From: an uncultured Pelagibacteraceae bacterium
GTDB taxonomy: Bacteria; Pseudomonadota; Alphaproteobacteria; Pelagibacterales; Pelagibacteraceae
Length of the DNA stretch: 14,460 nucleotides
Assembly: GCA_902557585.1 (NCBI GenBank)
Contig: CACEBA010000016.1
Span: forward strand, 1-14,460
Direction: 5' to 3'
The notes under the pieces were generated by a model that was not told the origin of the DNA, searched no databases, and saw only the letters and a program-made list of their open reading frames with translations. Below are positions 8,708-14,460 of the stretch, piece after piece. A program made the position numbers and the translations under genes. Numbering within the stretch: the stretch's first letter is position 1; each line of letters opens with the position of its first letter.

Positions 8708-9082
8708 TTATGATAAGTCTATTGCAAACTTTTTTAAAGTTTCGATAGGAAGATATTTTAAAGTATTTTTGTGCGTTCTTTTTAAAAAAATAGGACAAGC
8801 TTTATTAGCCTCAACTGCTCTTGCAAACCAACTAGCACATAAGCACCAACCATCTCCATCTTTTAAACCCGGAAATCCAAACTCTGGATGGGGTGTAATT
8901 AAATCATTACCTGCTTCTTTCATCCACTCTAAACATTCTGTAGTAACTTTGGCACAAACAGTATGTACTCCATGATCATTTTCATCTGTATTACAGCAAC
9001 CATCTCTTAACCATCCAGTTAGAGGATCATTAGAACATTCTTCTAGATCTTCACCTAAAACATTTTTTTGCTTTTCTTCCAT
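8708..9082 (-). CDS. DUF2237 family protein
   Basis: A 124-aa protein spanning nearly the whole DUF2237 (COG3651) family length. Recognisable conserved blocks are NVLGEDLEECSNDPLTGW (7-24), RDGCCNT (26-32), HTVCA (40-44), PEFGFPGLKDGD (66-77) and WCLCAS (79-84). Cysteines at 16, 29, 30, 43, 80 and 82 suggest metal binding or disulfides, but no function is established for the family and I do not assign one. The ATG directly follows the hisI stop codon with no gap, so it is probably translated from the hisI transcript. Its stop codon lies one base from that of ETF-QO on the other strand. Confidence 0.88.
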   Translation of the reverse strand: MEEKQKNVLGEDLEECSNDPLTGWLRDGCCNTDENDHGVHTVCAKVTTECLEWMKEAGNDLITPHPEFGFPGLKDGDGWCLCASWFARAVEANKACPIFLKRTHKNTLKYLPIETLKKFAIDLS

Positions 9083-9550
9083 CTAAATTTTTGTGGGATT
9101 CGGTTGACCTTTGTAAACTTTTTCAGGATCAAATTTTTTTTCATCCTCTAAAAATTCCATCTCAACTTGTCGCCCATTTTCAATTTGACCCATTGGTATA
9201 GATCTATAAAAACATGATCGATAGCCAACATGACAGCTAGCGCCATCTCCTATATCTACAGTTAACCAAATAGAATCTTGATCATCATCAATTCTGATTT
9301 CTGTAACTTTTTGAGTAAAGCCACTGGTCTTACCTTTGTGCCAAATAGCTTTTCTTGATCTACTAAAATAATGCGCTTCTTTAGTTTCTATTGTTTTTTT
9401 TAATGCTTCTACGTTCATATAACCGTGCATAAGAATATCTTTTGTTTGAGAACACATAGTTATTACAGGAATTAGACCATCATTATCAAATTTTGGTGAT
9501 AAAAGATTTCCTTCCTCAATTTCTTGCACATTTTCTCTTTTTTTGAACAT
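9083..9550 (-). CDS. hisI: phosphoribosyl-AMP cyclohydrolase
   Basis: A 155-aa enzyme for the third step of histidine biosynthesis, opening the adenine ring of phosphoribosyl-AMP. Family blocks are GLIPVITM (25-32), the HGYMNVEAL segment (42-50), HYFSRSRKAIWHKGKTSG (60-77), DDDQD (88-92) and GASCHVGYRSCFYR (103-116). The Asp residues at 88, 90 and 92 fit the magnesium site; C106 and C113 fit two of the three zinc ligands. Canonical enzymes have Cys in the middle of a DCD motif as the third zinc ligand, whereas this protein has D89. No separate HisE domain is present, so it is the stand-alone form. It has no visible Shine-Dalgarno and is divergent from folE. Confidence 0.95.
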   Translation of the reverse strand: MFKKRENVQEIEEGNLLSPKFDNDGLIPVITMCSQTKDILMHGYMNVEALKKTIETKEAHYFSRSRKAIWHKGKTSGFTQKVTEIRIDDDQDSIWLTVDIGDGASCHVGYRSCFYRSIPMGQIENGRQVEMEFLEDEKKFDPEKVYKGQPNPTKI

Positions 9551-9626
9551 ATGTAGTGACTATTTAGCATAAATCTCACTATATTAAATATTTTAAAATT
9601 AAGTAATTACTGTATAAAAAGGCGCT
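9551..9626. promoter_or_regulatory. divergent intergenic region between hisI and folE
   Basis: These 76 bases separate two divergent genes and must hold the promoters for hisI-DUF2237 (leftward) and probably folE-acuI-lysR (rightward). The DNA is almost entirely A/T, so -10-like hexamers occur in several places and none can be chosen safely. A perfect 10-base palindrome AGTAATTACT lies at 9602-9611. The rightward gene has AAAAAGG (9616-9622) 4 bases before its ATG, a plausible ribosome binding site. Confidence 0.5.
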
Positions 9627-10244
9627 ATGAAATTAGTAAAAGATACAGACAATAAAATTGTTGAAACAAGCGAAGTTACTGACGAACAAGCTGAACAAGC
9701 TTTCAAAACCATTTTAACTTGGTTAGGCGAAGATCCTAACAGAGAAGGGCTTTTAGAAACCCCAAGAAGAGTAATGAAGGCATACAAAGAATATTTTGGT
9801 GGATACAAAGTTGATCCAAATAAAATTTTAGATAAAACTTTCGGAGATGTTGATGGATATGACGATATGGTTATTCAAAAAAATATTTCAGTTCAAAGTC
9901 ATTGTGAACATCATATGGCTCCAATTATTGGAAAAGCTCACGTAGCTTATATTCCAAAAGAAAGAGTTGTCGGATTAAGTAAACTTGCAAGAGTTGTTGA
10001 GGTATTTTCAAAAAGACTACAAACGCAAGAAAGATTAACAATGCAAATAGCTAAAACTTTAATGGAGTCTTTAGATGCAAAAGGTGTAGCTGTAACAATT
10101 GACTCTACTCATCAATGTATGACTATGCGAGGAATAAAAAAAGAACAAGCAACAACTGTAACAAATTATTACTTAGGCCAATTTAAAGAAGATCTAAGTT
10201 ATCAAAATAGATATTTAAGATTTATTAGTATATCAAAAGATTAA
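9627..10244 (+). CDS. folE: GTP cyclohydrolase I
   Basis: A 205-aa GTP cyclohydrolase I, which converts GTP to 7,8-dihydroneopterin triphosphate at the start of the folate/pterin route. The zinc ligands are present: C93 and H96 in SHCEHHMAPI (91-100), and C164 in STHQCMTMRG (160-169). H95 matches the catalytic histidine, and GLSKLARVVEVFSKRLQTQERL (starting at 116) is the conserved helix of the family. Length and start are normal, and AAAAAGG sits 4 bases before the ATG. It is followed after one base by the acuI-like gene, so the two are probably co-transcribed. The product supplies the cofactor used by the GcvT-like domain of the dehydrogenase at 2929-5361, though they are not in one operon. 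Confidence 0.97.
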   Translation: MKLVKDTDNKIVETSEVTDEQAEQAFKTILTWLGEDPNREGLLETPRRVMKAYKEYFGGYKVDPNKILDKTFGDVDGYDDMVIQKNISVQSHCEHHMAPIIGKAHVAYIPKERVVGLSKLARVVEVFSKRLQTQERLTMQIAKTLMESLDAKGVAVTIDSTHQCMTMRGIKKEQATTVTNYYLGQFKEDLSYQNRYLRFISISKD

Positions 10245-10245
10245 A

Positions 10246-11247
10246 GTGTCTGATCAATTCAAAGCATTAATCGTAAATCAAGTAGGCGGAAATTTTACGA
10301 GAGAGGTTAAAACAATTGATAAAAGTTTCTTAAAACACGGTGATGTAACTGTTCAAGTAGATTATTCAGATTTAAACTTTAAAGATGGAATGATTCTAAA
10401 AAATGGTGGAAGATTAGTAAAAGAATTTCCACACATTCCAGGTATAGATTTTTCAGGAAAAGTTTTAGAAAGTGAAAACCCTAAGTTTAAAGAGGGTGAT
10501 GAAGTCATTTTAACAGGTTTCAGAGTAGGTGAAATTTTCTATGGTGGTTATTCACAATTAGCAAAAGTAAATGCAGATTTTTTGGTAAAAAAACCTGGCA
10601 ACTTAACAACTAAGCAAGCAATGATTTTAGGAACAGCAGGCTTTACCTCATTAATGAGTGCCTTTGCAATTCAAGCAAGAGAAAGTATTTTATTAGGTGA
10701 AAAAGTTAATGATGTATTAGTGACTGGCGCCACAGGAGGAGTTGGGAGTATTGCGATTATGGCTTTAACAAAACTAGGATACACTGTAACTGCAGTTACA
10801 GGAAAAGATTCCAAGACAGATTATTTAAAGTCTCTGGGTGCTAAAAACATTGTAAATAGAGCTGAATTTGACAAAGATCCAAGACTTTTAGATAAAGGAT
10901 TGTGGGATGGAGTTGTTGATACTGTGGGTGGAAAAATTTTAGCAAATGCAATTGTTCAAACGAAACCAAGTGGAATCGTAGCAGTTTGTGGTAATGCAAA
11001 TAATAATGAATTAAACACAAGTGTAGTTCCATTTATGTTAAGAGGTATTAAGCTTTGGGGCATGGACTCTGCTAATTGTAGTATAAAGAGAAGAGAATTC
11101 ATTTGGGGTGAGGCCTCAAAATTAATTGACTTTGATTTATTAGAAAAATCAATTTTAACTGTTAACTTAGAGGAGTTAATTGAAACTTATCCAAAAATTT
11201 TAAAAGGCGAAATTTCTGGAAGAGTCTTGGTTGATTTAAATAAATAA
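10246..11247 (+). CDS. acuI: acryloyl-CoA reductase (AcuI/YhdH family MDR oxidoreductase)
   Basis: A 333-aa zinc-free medium-chain reductase of the YhdH/AcuI group. Visible blocks are YSDLNFKDGMI (40-50), the PHIPGIDFSGKV stretch (62-73), the NADPH-binding GATGGVGSIA (161-170), GLWDGVVDTVGG, and near the end VVPFMLRGIKLWGMDS, matching the family pattern before a conserved Cys. AcuI reduces toxic acryloyl-CoA to propionyl-CoA with NADPH, a key step in use or detoxification of DMSP-derived carbon in marine alphaproteobacteria. The symbol rests on family resemblance and I cannot exclude another enal or quinone substrate. It starts with GTG one base after the folE stop, and its stop shares a base with the LysR start. 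Confidence 0.8.
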   Translation: MSDQFKALIVNQVGGNFTREVKTIDKSFLKHGDVTVQVDYSDLNFKDGMILKNGGRLVKEFPHIPGIDFSGKVLESENPKFKEGDEVILTGFRVGEIFYGGYSQLAKVNADFLVKKPGNLTTKQAMILGTAGFTSLMSAFAIQARESILLGEKVNDVLVTGATGGVGSIAIMALTKLGYTVTAVTGKDSKTDYLKSLGAKNIVNRAEFDKDPRLLDKGLWDGVVDTVGGKILANAIVQTKPSGIVAVCGNANNNELNTSVVPFMLRGIKLWGMDSANCSIKRREFIWGEASKLIDFDLLEKSILTVNLEELIETYPKILKGEISGRVLVDLNK

Positions 11248-12134
11248 TGGATTGGGATAAATTAAAAATTTTTCATGCTGTTGCTGAAGCTGGTAGTTTT
11301 ACAAATGCAACTGTTAACCTAAACTTGAGTCAATCAGCTATTAGTAGACAAATACAAGCTTTAGAACAAGATTTAAAAGTACAATTATTTGAAAGACATG
11401 CAAGAGGACTCACGCTTACAGAAAACGGTGAATATGTTTATAAAACTGCACATGATGTAATTAGTAAACTTAAAGAAGTTGAAACATCTTTAGGTGACCA
11501 AAAAAATAAACCTACAGGAAAATTAACCATTACAACTGTTAGAAGTTTTGGAACTCATTGGCTAACCCCAAGGATTAAGGAATTTATGACATTAAACCCC
11601 GAGATAGAAATAGAATTAGTTTTTGATGATAAAGAATTGGATTTAAGTACACGTCAAGCCGATATTGGAATTTTTATGAGAAGACCAAAGCAACTTAACT
11701 ATATACAAAAAAAATTGGTGGATATTAAGTATTACATTTACGGCTCAAATAAATATTTAGAAAAAAATGGGATGCCAAAAACAATAAATGATTTAAATAA
11801 ACACAAATTTATTTCATTTGGAAAAGGTGCGCCCTCACCAGTTTATAACCCTGACTGGGCTTTAAAAATAGGCGTACATGACGGAAAAAAAAGAAGATCA
11901 ATTATGAAGGTTAATAGTGTAAGTGGATTATTGTATGGTGTTGAGTCTGGTGTAGGATTAGCTGCATTACCAGAATATTTAGTATCAAGTTCAAGCAATA
12001 TTATTAAAGTTCTTCCTAAAGTTGAGGGACCAATAACAGAAGCTCATTTCGTATATCCTCAATCTTTAAAAAATACTGCTAGAGTTCAAGCTTTTAGGAA
12101 CTTCTTATTTAGTAAGATTGGTGATTGGAAATAA
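11247..12134 (+). CDS. LysR-type transcriptional regulator
   Basis: A 295-aa LysR regulator. The winged helix-turn-helix is at residues ~1-65 (FHAVAEAGSFTNATVNLNLS, then QSAISRQIQALE and LFERHARGLTLTENG). The effector-binding domain covers ~90-290, with the usual opening GKLTITTVRSFGTHWLTP and an ADIGIFMRR segment. The ligand cannot be read from the sequence. It overlaps the acuI-like gene by one base (TAATG) and lies on the same strand, unlike the divergent layout common for LysR genes, so it may control its own operon or act elsewhere. It ends 126 bases before the iron-uptake gene, with its own control region between, so it is not obviously tied to iron. Confidence 0.93.
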   Translation: MDWDKLKIFHAVAEAGSFTNATVNLNLSQSAISRQIQALEQDLKVQLFERHARGLTLTENGEYVYKTAHDVISKLKEVETSLGDQKNKPTGKLTITTVRSFGTHWLTPRIKEFMTLNPEIEIELVFDDKELDLSTRQADIGIFMRRPKQLNYIQKKLVDIKYYIYGSNKYLEKNGMPKTINDLNKHKFISFGKGAPSPVYNPDWALKIGVHDGKKRRSIMKVNSVSGLLYGVESGVGLAALPEYLVSSSSNIIKVLPKVEGPITEAHFVYPQSLKNTARVQAFRNFLFSKIGDWK

Positions 12135-12195
12135 TTCTTAAAGATTAAAATTTCCCCTCAATCTAAAAAAAATCATTGAAAACTGCGACATAATA

Positions 12196-12238
12196 TGCGA
12201 TTGATAATCATTCGCATTGAGAATAATTCTCATTCGCA
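12196..12238 (+). promoter_or_regulatory. Fur-like operator array before the iron-binding protein gene
   Basis: TGAGAAT-A-ATTCTCA (12218-12232) is a perfect 7-1-7 dyad differing from the classic Fur consensus TGATAAT-N-ATTATCA by one base per arm. Just upstream, TGATAAT (12202-12208) is an exact consensus half-site and faces ATTCGCA (12210-12216) across one base. Further half-sites are TGCGATT (12196-12202) and a second ATTCGCA (12232-12238); the 9-mer TCATTCGCA recurs at 12208 and 12230, exactly 22 bases apart. The gene downstream is an iron(III)-binding protein, so iron-dependent repression by a Fur-family protein is the natural reading. The start of transcription cannot be placed; TTGAAA at 12176-12181 is one possible -35. 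Confidence 0.75.
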
Positions 12239-12250
12239 AATAAACAATTA

Positions 12251-12260
12251 AGAGGGAGAT
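12251..12260 (+). promoter_or_regulatory. strong ribosome binding site of the iron-binding protein gene
   Basis: AGAGGGAGAT directly precedes the ATG at 12261, with AGGGAG at 12253-12258. It is the most conspicuous Shine-Dalgarno sequence in the window, where most genes have none. This fits a periplasmic binding protein needed in many copies and fixes the start codon. Confidence 0.8.
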
Positions 12261-13289
12261 ATGAGAAAAACATCAATTATAGCATTAATATTTACATTGT
12301 TTGCATCAACTTTTGCCATTGCAAATGAGGTTAATATTTTTAATGCAAGACACTATAAAGCAGATGCTGATCTTTATGGAAAGTTTACGAAAGCAACAGG
12401 GATTAAAGTAAATTTAATTAATGGTAAATCAGGTGCTTTAGAGAAAAGAATCATTAGCGAAGGGACAGACTCATCTGCCGACCTATACATCACGGCAGAT
12501 GCCGGAAGATGTGGTGCCATGGATGCTAAAGGTCATCTTCAAAGTGGTTTATCGTCTAAAGCTATAAGAGCTGCTGTTCCAAAAAGCTTTAGAACTACTA
12601 AATGGGTTGGAATAGCAAAAAGAGCTAGAATAATTTATTATTCACCAGAAAGAGTTACTGGTGCTGAATTATCAGGAATGTCTTATGAAGGTCTAGCTGA
12701 TCCTAAATGGAAAGGAAGATTAGTAATAAGAAAATCTAGCAATATATATAACAAATCACTTGTGGCTTCATTAATTGAAAATAATGGAAAAAAAGCTACA
12801 GCTGAATGGGCAAAAGGTGTCGTTGCAAATATGGCTAGAGACTCTAAAGGAAATGATAGAGCTCAGATAATGGCAGTGGCAGCAGGAGAAGCTGATATAG
12901 CAGTAGCTAACACTTACTATTTAGCTCTAATGTTGTCTGGAAAAAAAGGTGCAGAACAACAAGAAGCAGCTAAAAAAGTAAAAGCTTTCTTTCCTAATCA
13001 AAACGGTAGAGGAACGCATATGAACGTTAGTTGTGCAGCTTTAGTAAAAGGAGCACCAAATAAAGATAATGCTATAAAACTTGTAGAGTTTTTATTAACT
13101 CCTGAGTCTCAAGAGCACTTTACTAACAATACATTTGAGTTTCCAATGATTGCAGGTGTTTCACCAAGTCCATTAGTAGTAAATAACTTAGGATTAGATT
13201 TTCAACAAGATATGGAAACTAAACTATCTTCTTATGGAAAAAATCAAGCAGCAGCATTAGAAGTAATGACTGCAGCAGGTTGGAAGTAA
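12261..13289 (+). CDS. iron(III) ABC transporter substrate-binding protein (FbpA/FutA type)
   Basis: A 342-aa periplasmic binding protein. The Sec signal peptide runs to about A21 (hydrophobic core IIALIFTLFASTFAIA), leaving a mature protein starting NEVNIFN. Iron-contact residues of the FutA type are in place: H31 and Y32 in NARHYKAD, Y163 in SSNIYN, and the adjacent pair Y219/Y220 in ANTYYLA. Two cysteines remain in the mature protein (C84 and C258), possibly a disulfide. It captures ferric iron and delivers it to a membrane permease, whose gene follows after a small gene and a hairpin. The Fur-like array and strong ribosome binding site upstream point to iron-regulated, high-level expression. 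Homologues in Pelagibacter are, as I recall, annotated sfuC. Confidence 0.93.
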   Translation: MRKTSIIALIFTLFASTFAIANEVNIFNARHYKADADLYGKFTKATGIKVNLINGKSGALEKRIISEGTDSSADLYITADAGRCGAMDAKGHLQSGLSSKAIRAAVPKSFRTTKWVGIAKRARIIYYSPERVTGAELSGMSYEGLADPKWKGRLVIRKSSNIYNKSLVASLIENNGKKATAEWAKGVVANMARDSKGNDRAQIMAVAAGEADIAVANTYYLALMLSGKKGAEQQEAAKKVKAFFPNQNGRGTHMNVSCAALVKGAPNKDNAIKLVEFLLTPESQEHFTNNTFEFPMIAGVSPSPLVVNNLGLDFQQDMETKLSSYGKNQAAALEVMTAAGWK

Positions 13290-13296
13290 TAAATAA

Positions 13297-13491
13297 GTGA
13301 AAAAGAATTTATTTAATTTTGATACAAATAATTCTTCTGATGCGAGCGGTTCACTAGTGGGTCAGATAACATGTGAACCATGCTCGTCAGAGTGTGAAAA
13401 AATCAAAAATAAAATAAATAATAGAAAATTATCTGAAATTGATAAAAGTGATATTGATCGTATTACAAATGTTTTTGATATAAACAGTTAA
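13297..13491 (+). CDS. 64-aa protein with C-x2-C-x3-C motif, unknown function
   Basis: I do not recognise this protein. It starts with GTG 7 bases after the binding-protein stop, with GGAAG at 13282-13286 as a possible ribosome binding site, and runs 64 codons without a stop in A+T-rich DNA, which favours a real gene. The first ~22 residues are polar and probably flexible. Cysteines C26, C29 and C33 form CEPCSSEC, then a charged, probably helical tail (KIKNKI onward). There is no signal peptide or membrane segment, so it is expected in the cytoplasm. Three clustered cysteines inside an iron-uptake operon suggest metal binding, but this is inference. It ends 7 bases before a long hairpin. Confidence 0.55.
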   Translation: MKKNLFNFDTNNSSDASGSLVGQITCEPCSSECEKIKNKINNRKLSEIDKSDIDRITNVFDINS

Positions 13492-13498
13492 TTTTTGA

Positions 13499-13548
13499 AA
13501 GTGAACATAATTCAATAGTTTTTACCCTACTATTGATTATGTTCACTT
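13499..13548 (+). repeat. intercistronic 20-bp hairpin in the iron-uptake operon
   Basis: Bases 13499-13510 pair perfectly with 13537-13548 (12 bp), and 13512-13519 pair perfectly with 13529-13536 (8 bp). The only defect is a bulged T at 13511. The 9-base loop (13520-13528) is TTTTACCCT. No U-tract follows on either strand, so a plain intrinsic terminator is unlikely. A hairpin here could protect the upstream binding-protein mRNA from 3' decay or limit reading into the permease, a common way to make more binding protein than permease. Its loop is complementary to the permease ribosome binding site region. Confidence 0.85.
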
Positions 13549-13557
13549 ATATTAAAA

Positions 13558-13566
13558 AGGGTAAAA
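13558..13566 (+). promoter_or_regulatory. permease ribosome binding site, complementary to the upstream hairpin loop
   Basis: AGGGTAAAA directly precedes the GTG at 13567. AAGGG (13557-13561) lies 5 bases from the start codon and is a good Shine-Dalgarno core. All nine bases are the exact reverse complement of the hairpin loop at 13520-13528, so pairing would hide this site. Confidence 0.75.
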
Positions 13567-14460
13567 GTGTATTCAAGAAAAATTAATTTTTGGTTTTTAA
13601 GTTCATTATTGATTTCGATTGTAGTAGCAATTCCAATAATAACAGTATTTACAAGCTTTTTTGAGGATACCTCCAATTATTATCAAATTCTAAAAGATAC
13701 TTTTTTATTCGAGTATATATTTAATTCTTTTACTTTATTAGTTTGCGTTTTAACTTTAACATTTGTTTTGGGAGCAAGTTCAGCATATTTAGTTTCATTT
13801 TATACATTTCCATTTAGTAACTTTTTTAAATGGGCCTTGATTTTATCTTTTGCTGTACCTCCTTATATTTATGCTTATTCGTTGACAGCTTTTTTTGAAA
13901 ACTATGGGACATTATACACAATTTTAAAAAATTTATTTGGAACCGGGGATTATAATCAACATATACCTAAATTTGACGGTTTTATTGGAGCTGTTCTTTC
14001 CCTCTCTTTTTCTTTATTTGCCTATGTATATATTCTTTCAAGAGCTTCATTTCTTTATCAATCCCAAAACCTAATTGATTTAGGAAGAAGTTTAGGATTT
14101 TCAAAATTAAAATCTTTTTATTCTTTGATTCTGCCCGCAGCAAGACCAGCAATTGTAACTGGCTTATCACTTGTTGCGATGGAAACATTAGCAGAATTTG
14201 GTGCTGTTGATTTTTTTTCAATTAATACTTTAACAACAGGAATTTATAACTCTTGGATAACTTTTGATGATTTAGCTTTTTCAAACAGAATATCTTTCTT
14301 TCTTTTAATATTTATATTTGCACTTTTTATTTTAGAAAATTTATCTAGAAAAAAAGCAAGATACCATTCTAATACAAAAGGTGGCTTTAAGCAGAAAGAA
14401 AAAATACAACTTTCAGGAATTAAAGCTTTTAATGCATTTTTCATTTGTTTAATTATATTC
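13567..14460 (+). CDS. iron(III) ABC transporter permease (FbpB/FutB type), 3' end outside window
   Basis: The reading frame runs 298 codons from GTG at 13567 to the window edge without a stop. The protein opens MYSRKINFWFLSSLLISI and has six or so hydrophobic segments before about residue 257. IDLGRSLGFSKLKSFYSLIL (170-189) followed by PAARPA is the EAA-type loop that contacts the ATPase subunit. Iron permeases of this class are usually fused double units of over 500 residues with a second EAA loop; the charged stretch near 261-283 (RKKARYHSN on) followed by a new hydrophobic run fits the linker between halves. It would form the channel for iron delivered by the binding protein upstream. An ATPase gene is not in the window. 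Confidence 0.88.
   Translation, partial: MYSRKINFWFLSSLLISIVVAIPIITVFTSFFEDTSNYYQILKDTFLFEYIFNSFTLLVCVLTLTFVLGASSAYLVSFYTFPFSNFFKWALILSFAVPPYIYAYSLTAFFENYGTLYTILKNLFGTGDYNQHIPKFDGFIGAVLSLSFSLFAYVYILSRASFLYQSQNLIDLGRSLGFSKLKSFYSLILPAARPAIVTGLSLVAMETLAEFGAVDFFSINTLTTGIYNSWITFDDLAFSNRISFFLLIFIFALFILENLSRKKARYHSNTKGGFKQKEKIQLSGIKAFNAFFICLIIF

Noticed and set aside
9602..9611. Palindrome AGTAATTACT before folE as an operator
   Set aside because: Ten bases of mostly A/T symmetry are expected by chance in such DNA, and there is no second copy or known match.
12142..12164. Terminator after the LysR gene
   Set aside because: AGATT/AATCT gives only a 5-bp stem and is followed by A's, not U's, on the coding strand.
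12155..12256. Upstream CCCTC (12155-12159) pairing with GAGGG (12252-12256) of the binding-protein ribosome binding site
   Set aside because: Only five pairs about 95 bases apart, and the upstream piece probably lies before the transcription start.
13492..13566. Known small pseudoknot riboswitch (preQ1, SAM-II or SAM-V type) before the permease
   Set aside because: The 20-bp stem with a fully complementary 9-nt loop does not match the short stems and conserved loop bases of those classes as I know them. The gene is iron transport, not queuosine or methionine metabolism.
13982..14444. Two minus-strand frames at the right end
   Set aside because: They lie antisense to the permease, whose frame is open to the window edge and carries a clear EAA loop.

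Overview
The window looks like core chromosome of a SAR11-type (Pelagibacterales) marine alphaproteobacterium. The evidence is very A+T-rich coding DNA, tightly packed genes with TAATG overlaps or gaps of 0-2 bases, a compact set of regulators, and a gene repertoire typical of that group: methylamine/betaine oxidation through ETF, an AcuI-type reductase, and an iron(III) ABC system with few accessory genes. This placement is inferred from style and gene content, not from a marker gene. I see no rRNA, tRNA, CRISPR array, insertion sequence or prophage.

Region 1 (1-8706, all +): a possible gene tail, a 65-aa membrane-anchored protein, a YccU-like CoA-binding protein, a folate/biopterin-transporter-like (BT1) major facilitator, an exported DUF4864-like protein, then an 810-aa dimethylglycine/sarcosine dehydrogenase directly coupled to etfB, etfA and ETF:ubiquinone oxidoreductase. 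The last four form a complete route from N-methyl group oxidation to the ubiquinone pool. The methyl carbon probably goes to tetrahydrofolate through the GcvT-like half of the dehydrogenase.

Region 2 (8708-9550, -): hisI and a DUF2237 gene are read back towards ETF-QO, with only one base between the convergent stop codons. A 76-base divergent region separates hisI from region 3.

Region 3 (9627-12134, +): folE, an acuI-like acryloyl-CoA reductase gene and a LysR regulator lie end to end and are probably one operon.

Region 4 (12196-14460, +): an iron(III) uptake operon. An array of Fur-like heptamer half-sites precedes a periplasmic iron-binding protein with a strong ribosome binding site. 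A 64-aa protein with a C-x2-C-x3-C motif follows, then a long intercistronic hairpin, then the FbpB/FutB-type permease, which is cut by the window end.

Most genes here belong to known families. The most unusual signal is in the iron operon between the small protein and the permease. There a 20-bp hairpin has a 9-nt loop that is the exact reverse complement of the 9 nt covering the permease's ribosome binding site and the spacer up to its GTG start. This implies two mutually exclusive RNA folds, or a strained pseudoknot, that could set permease translation separately from the binding protein.
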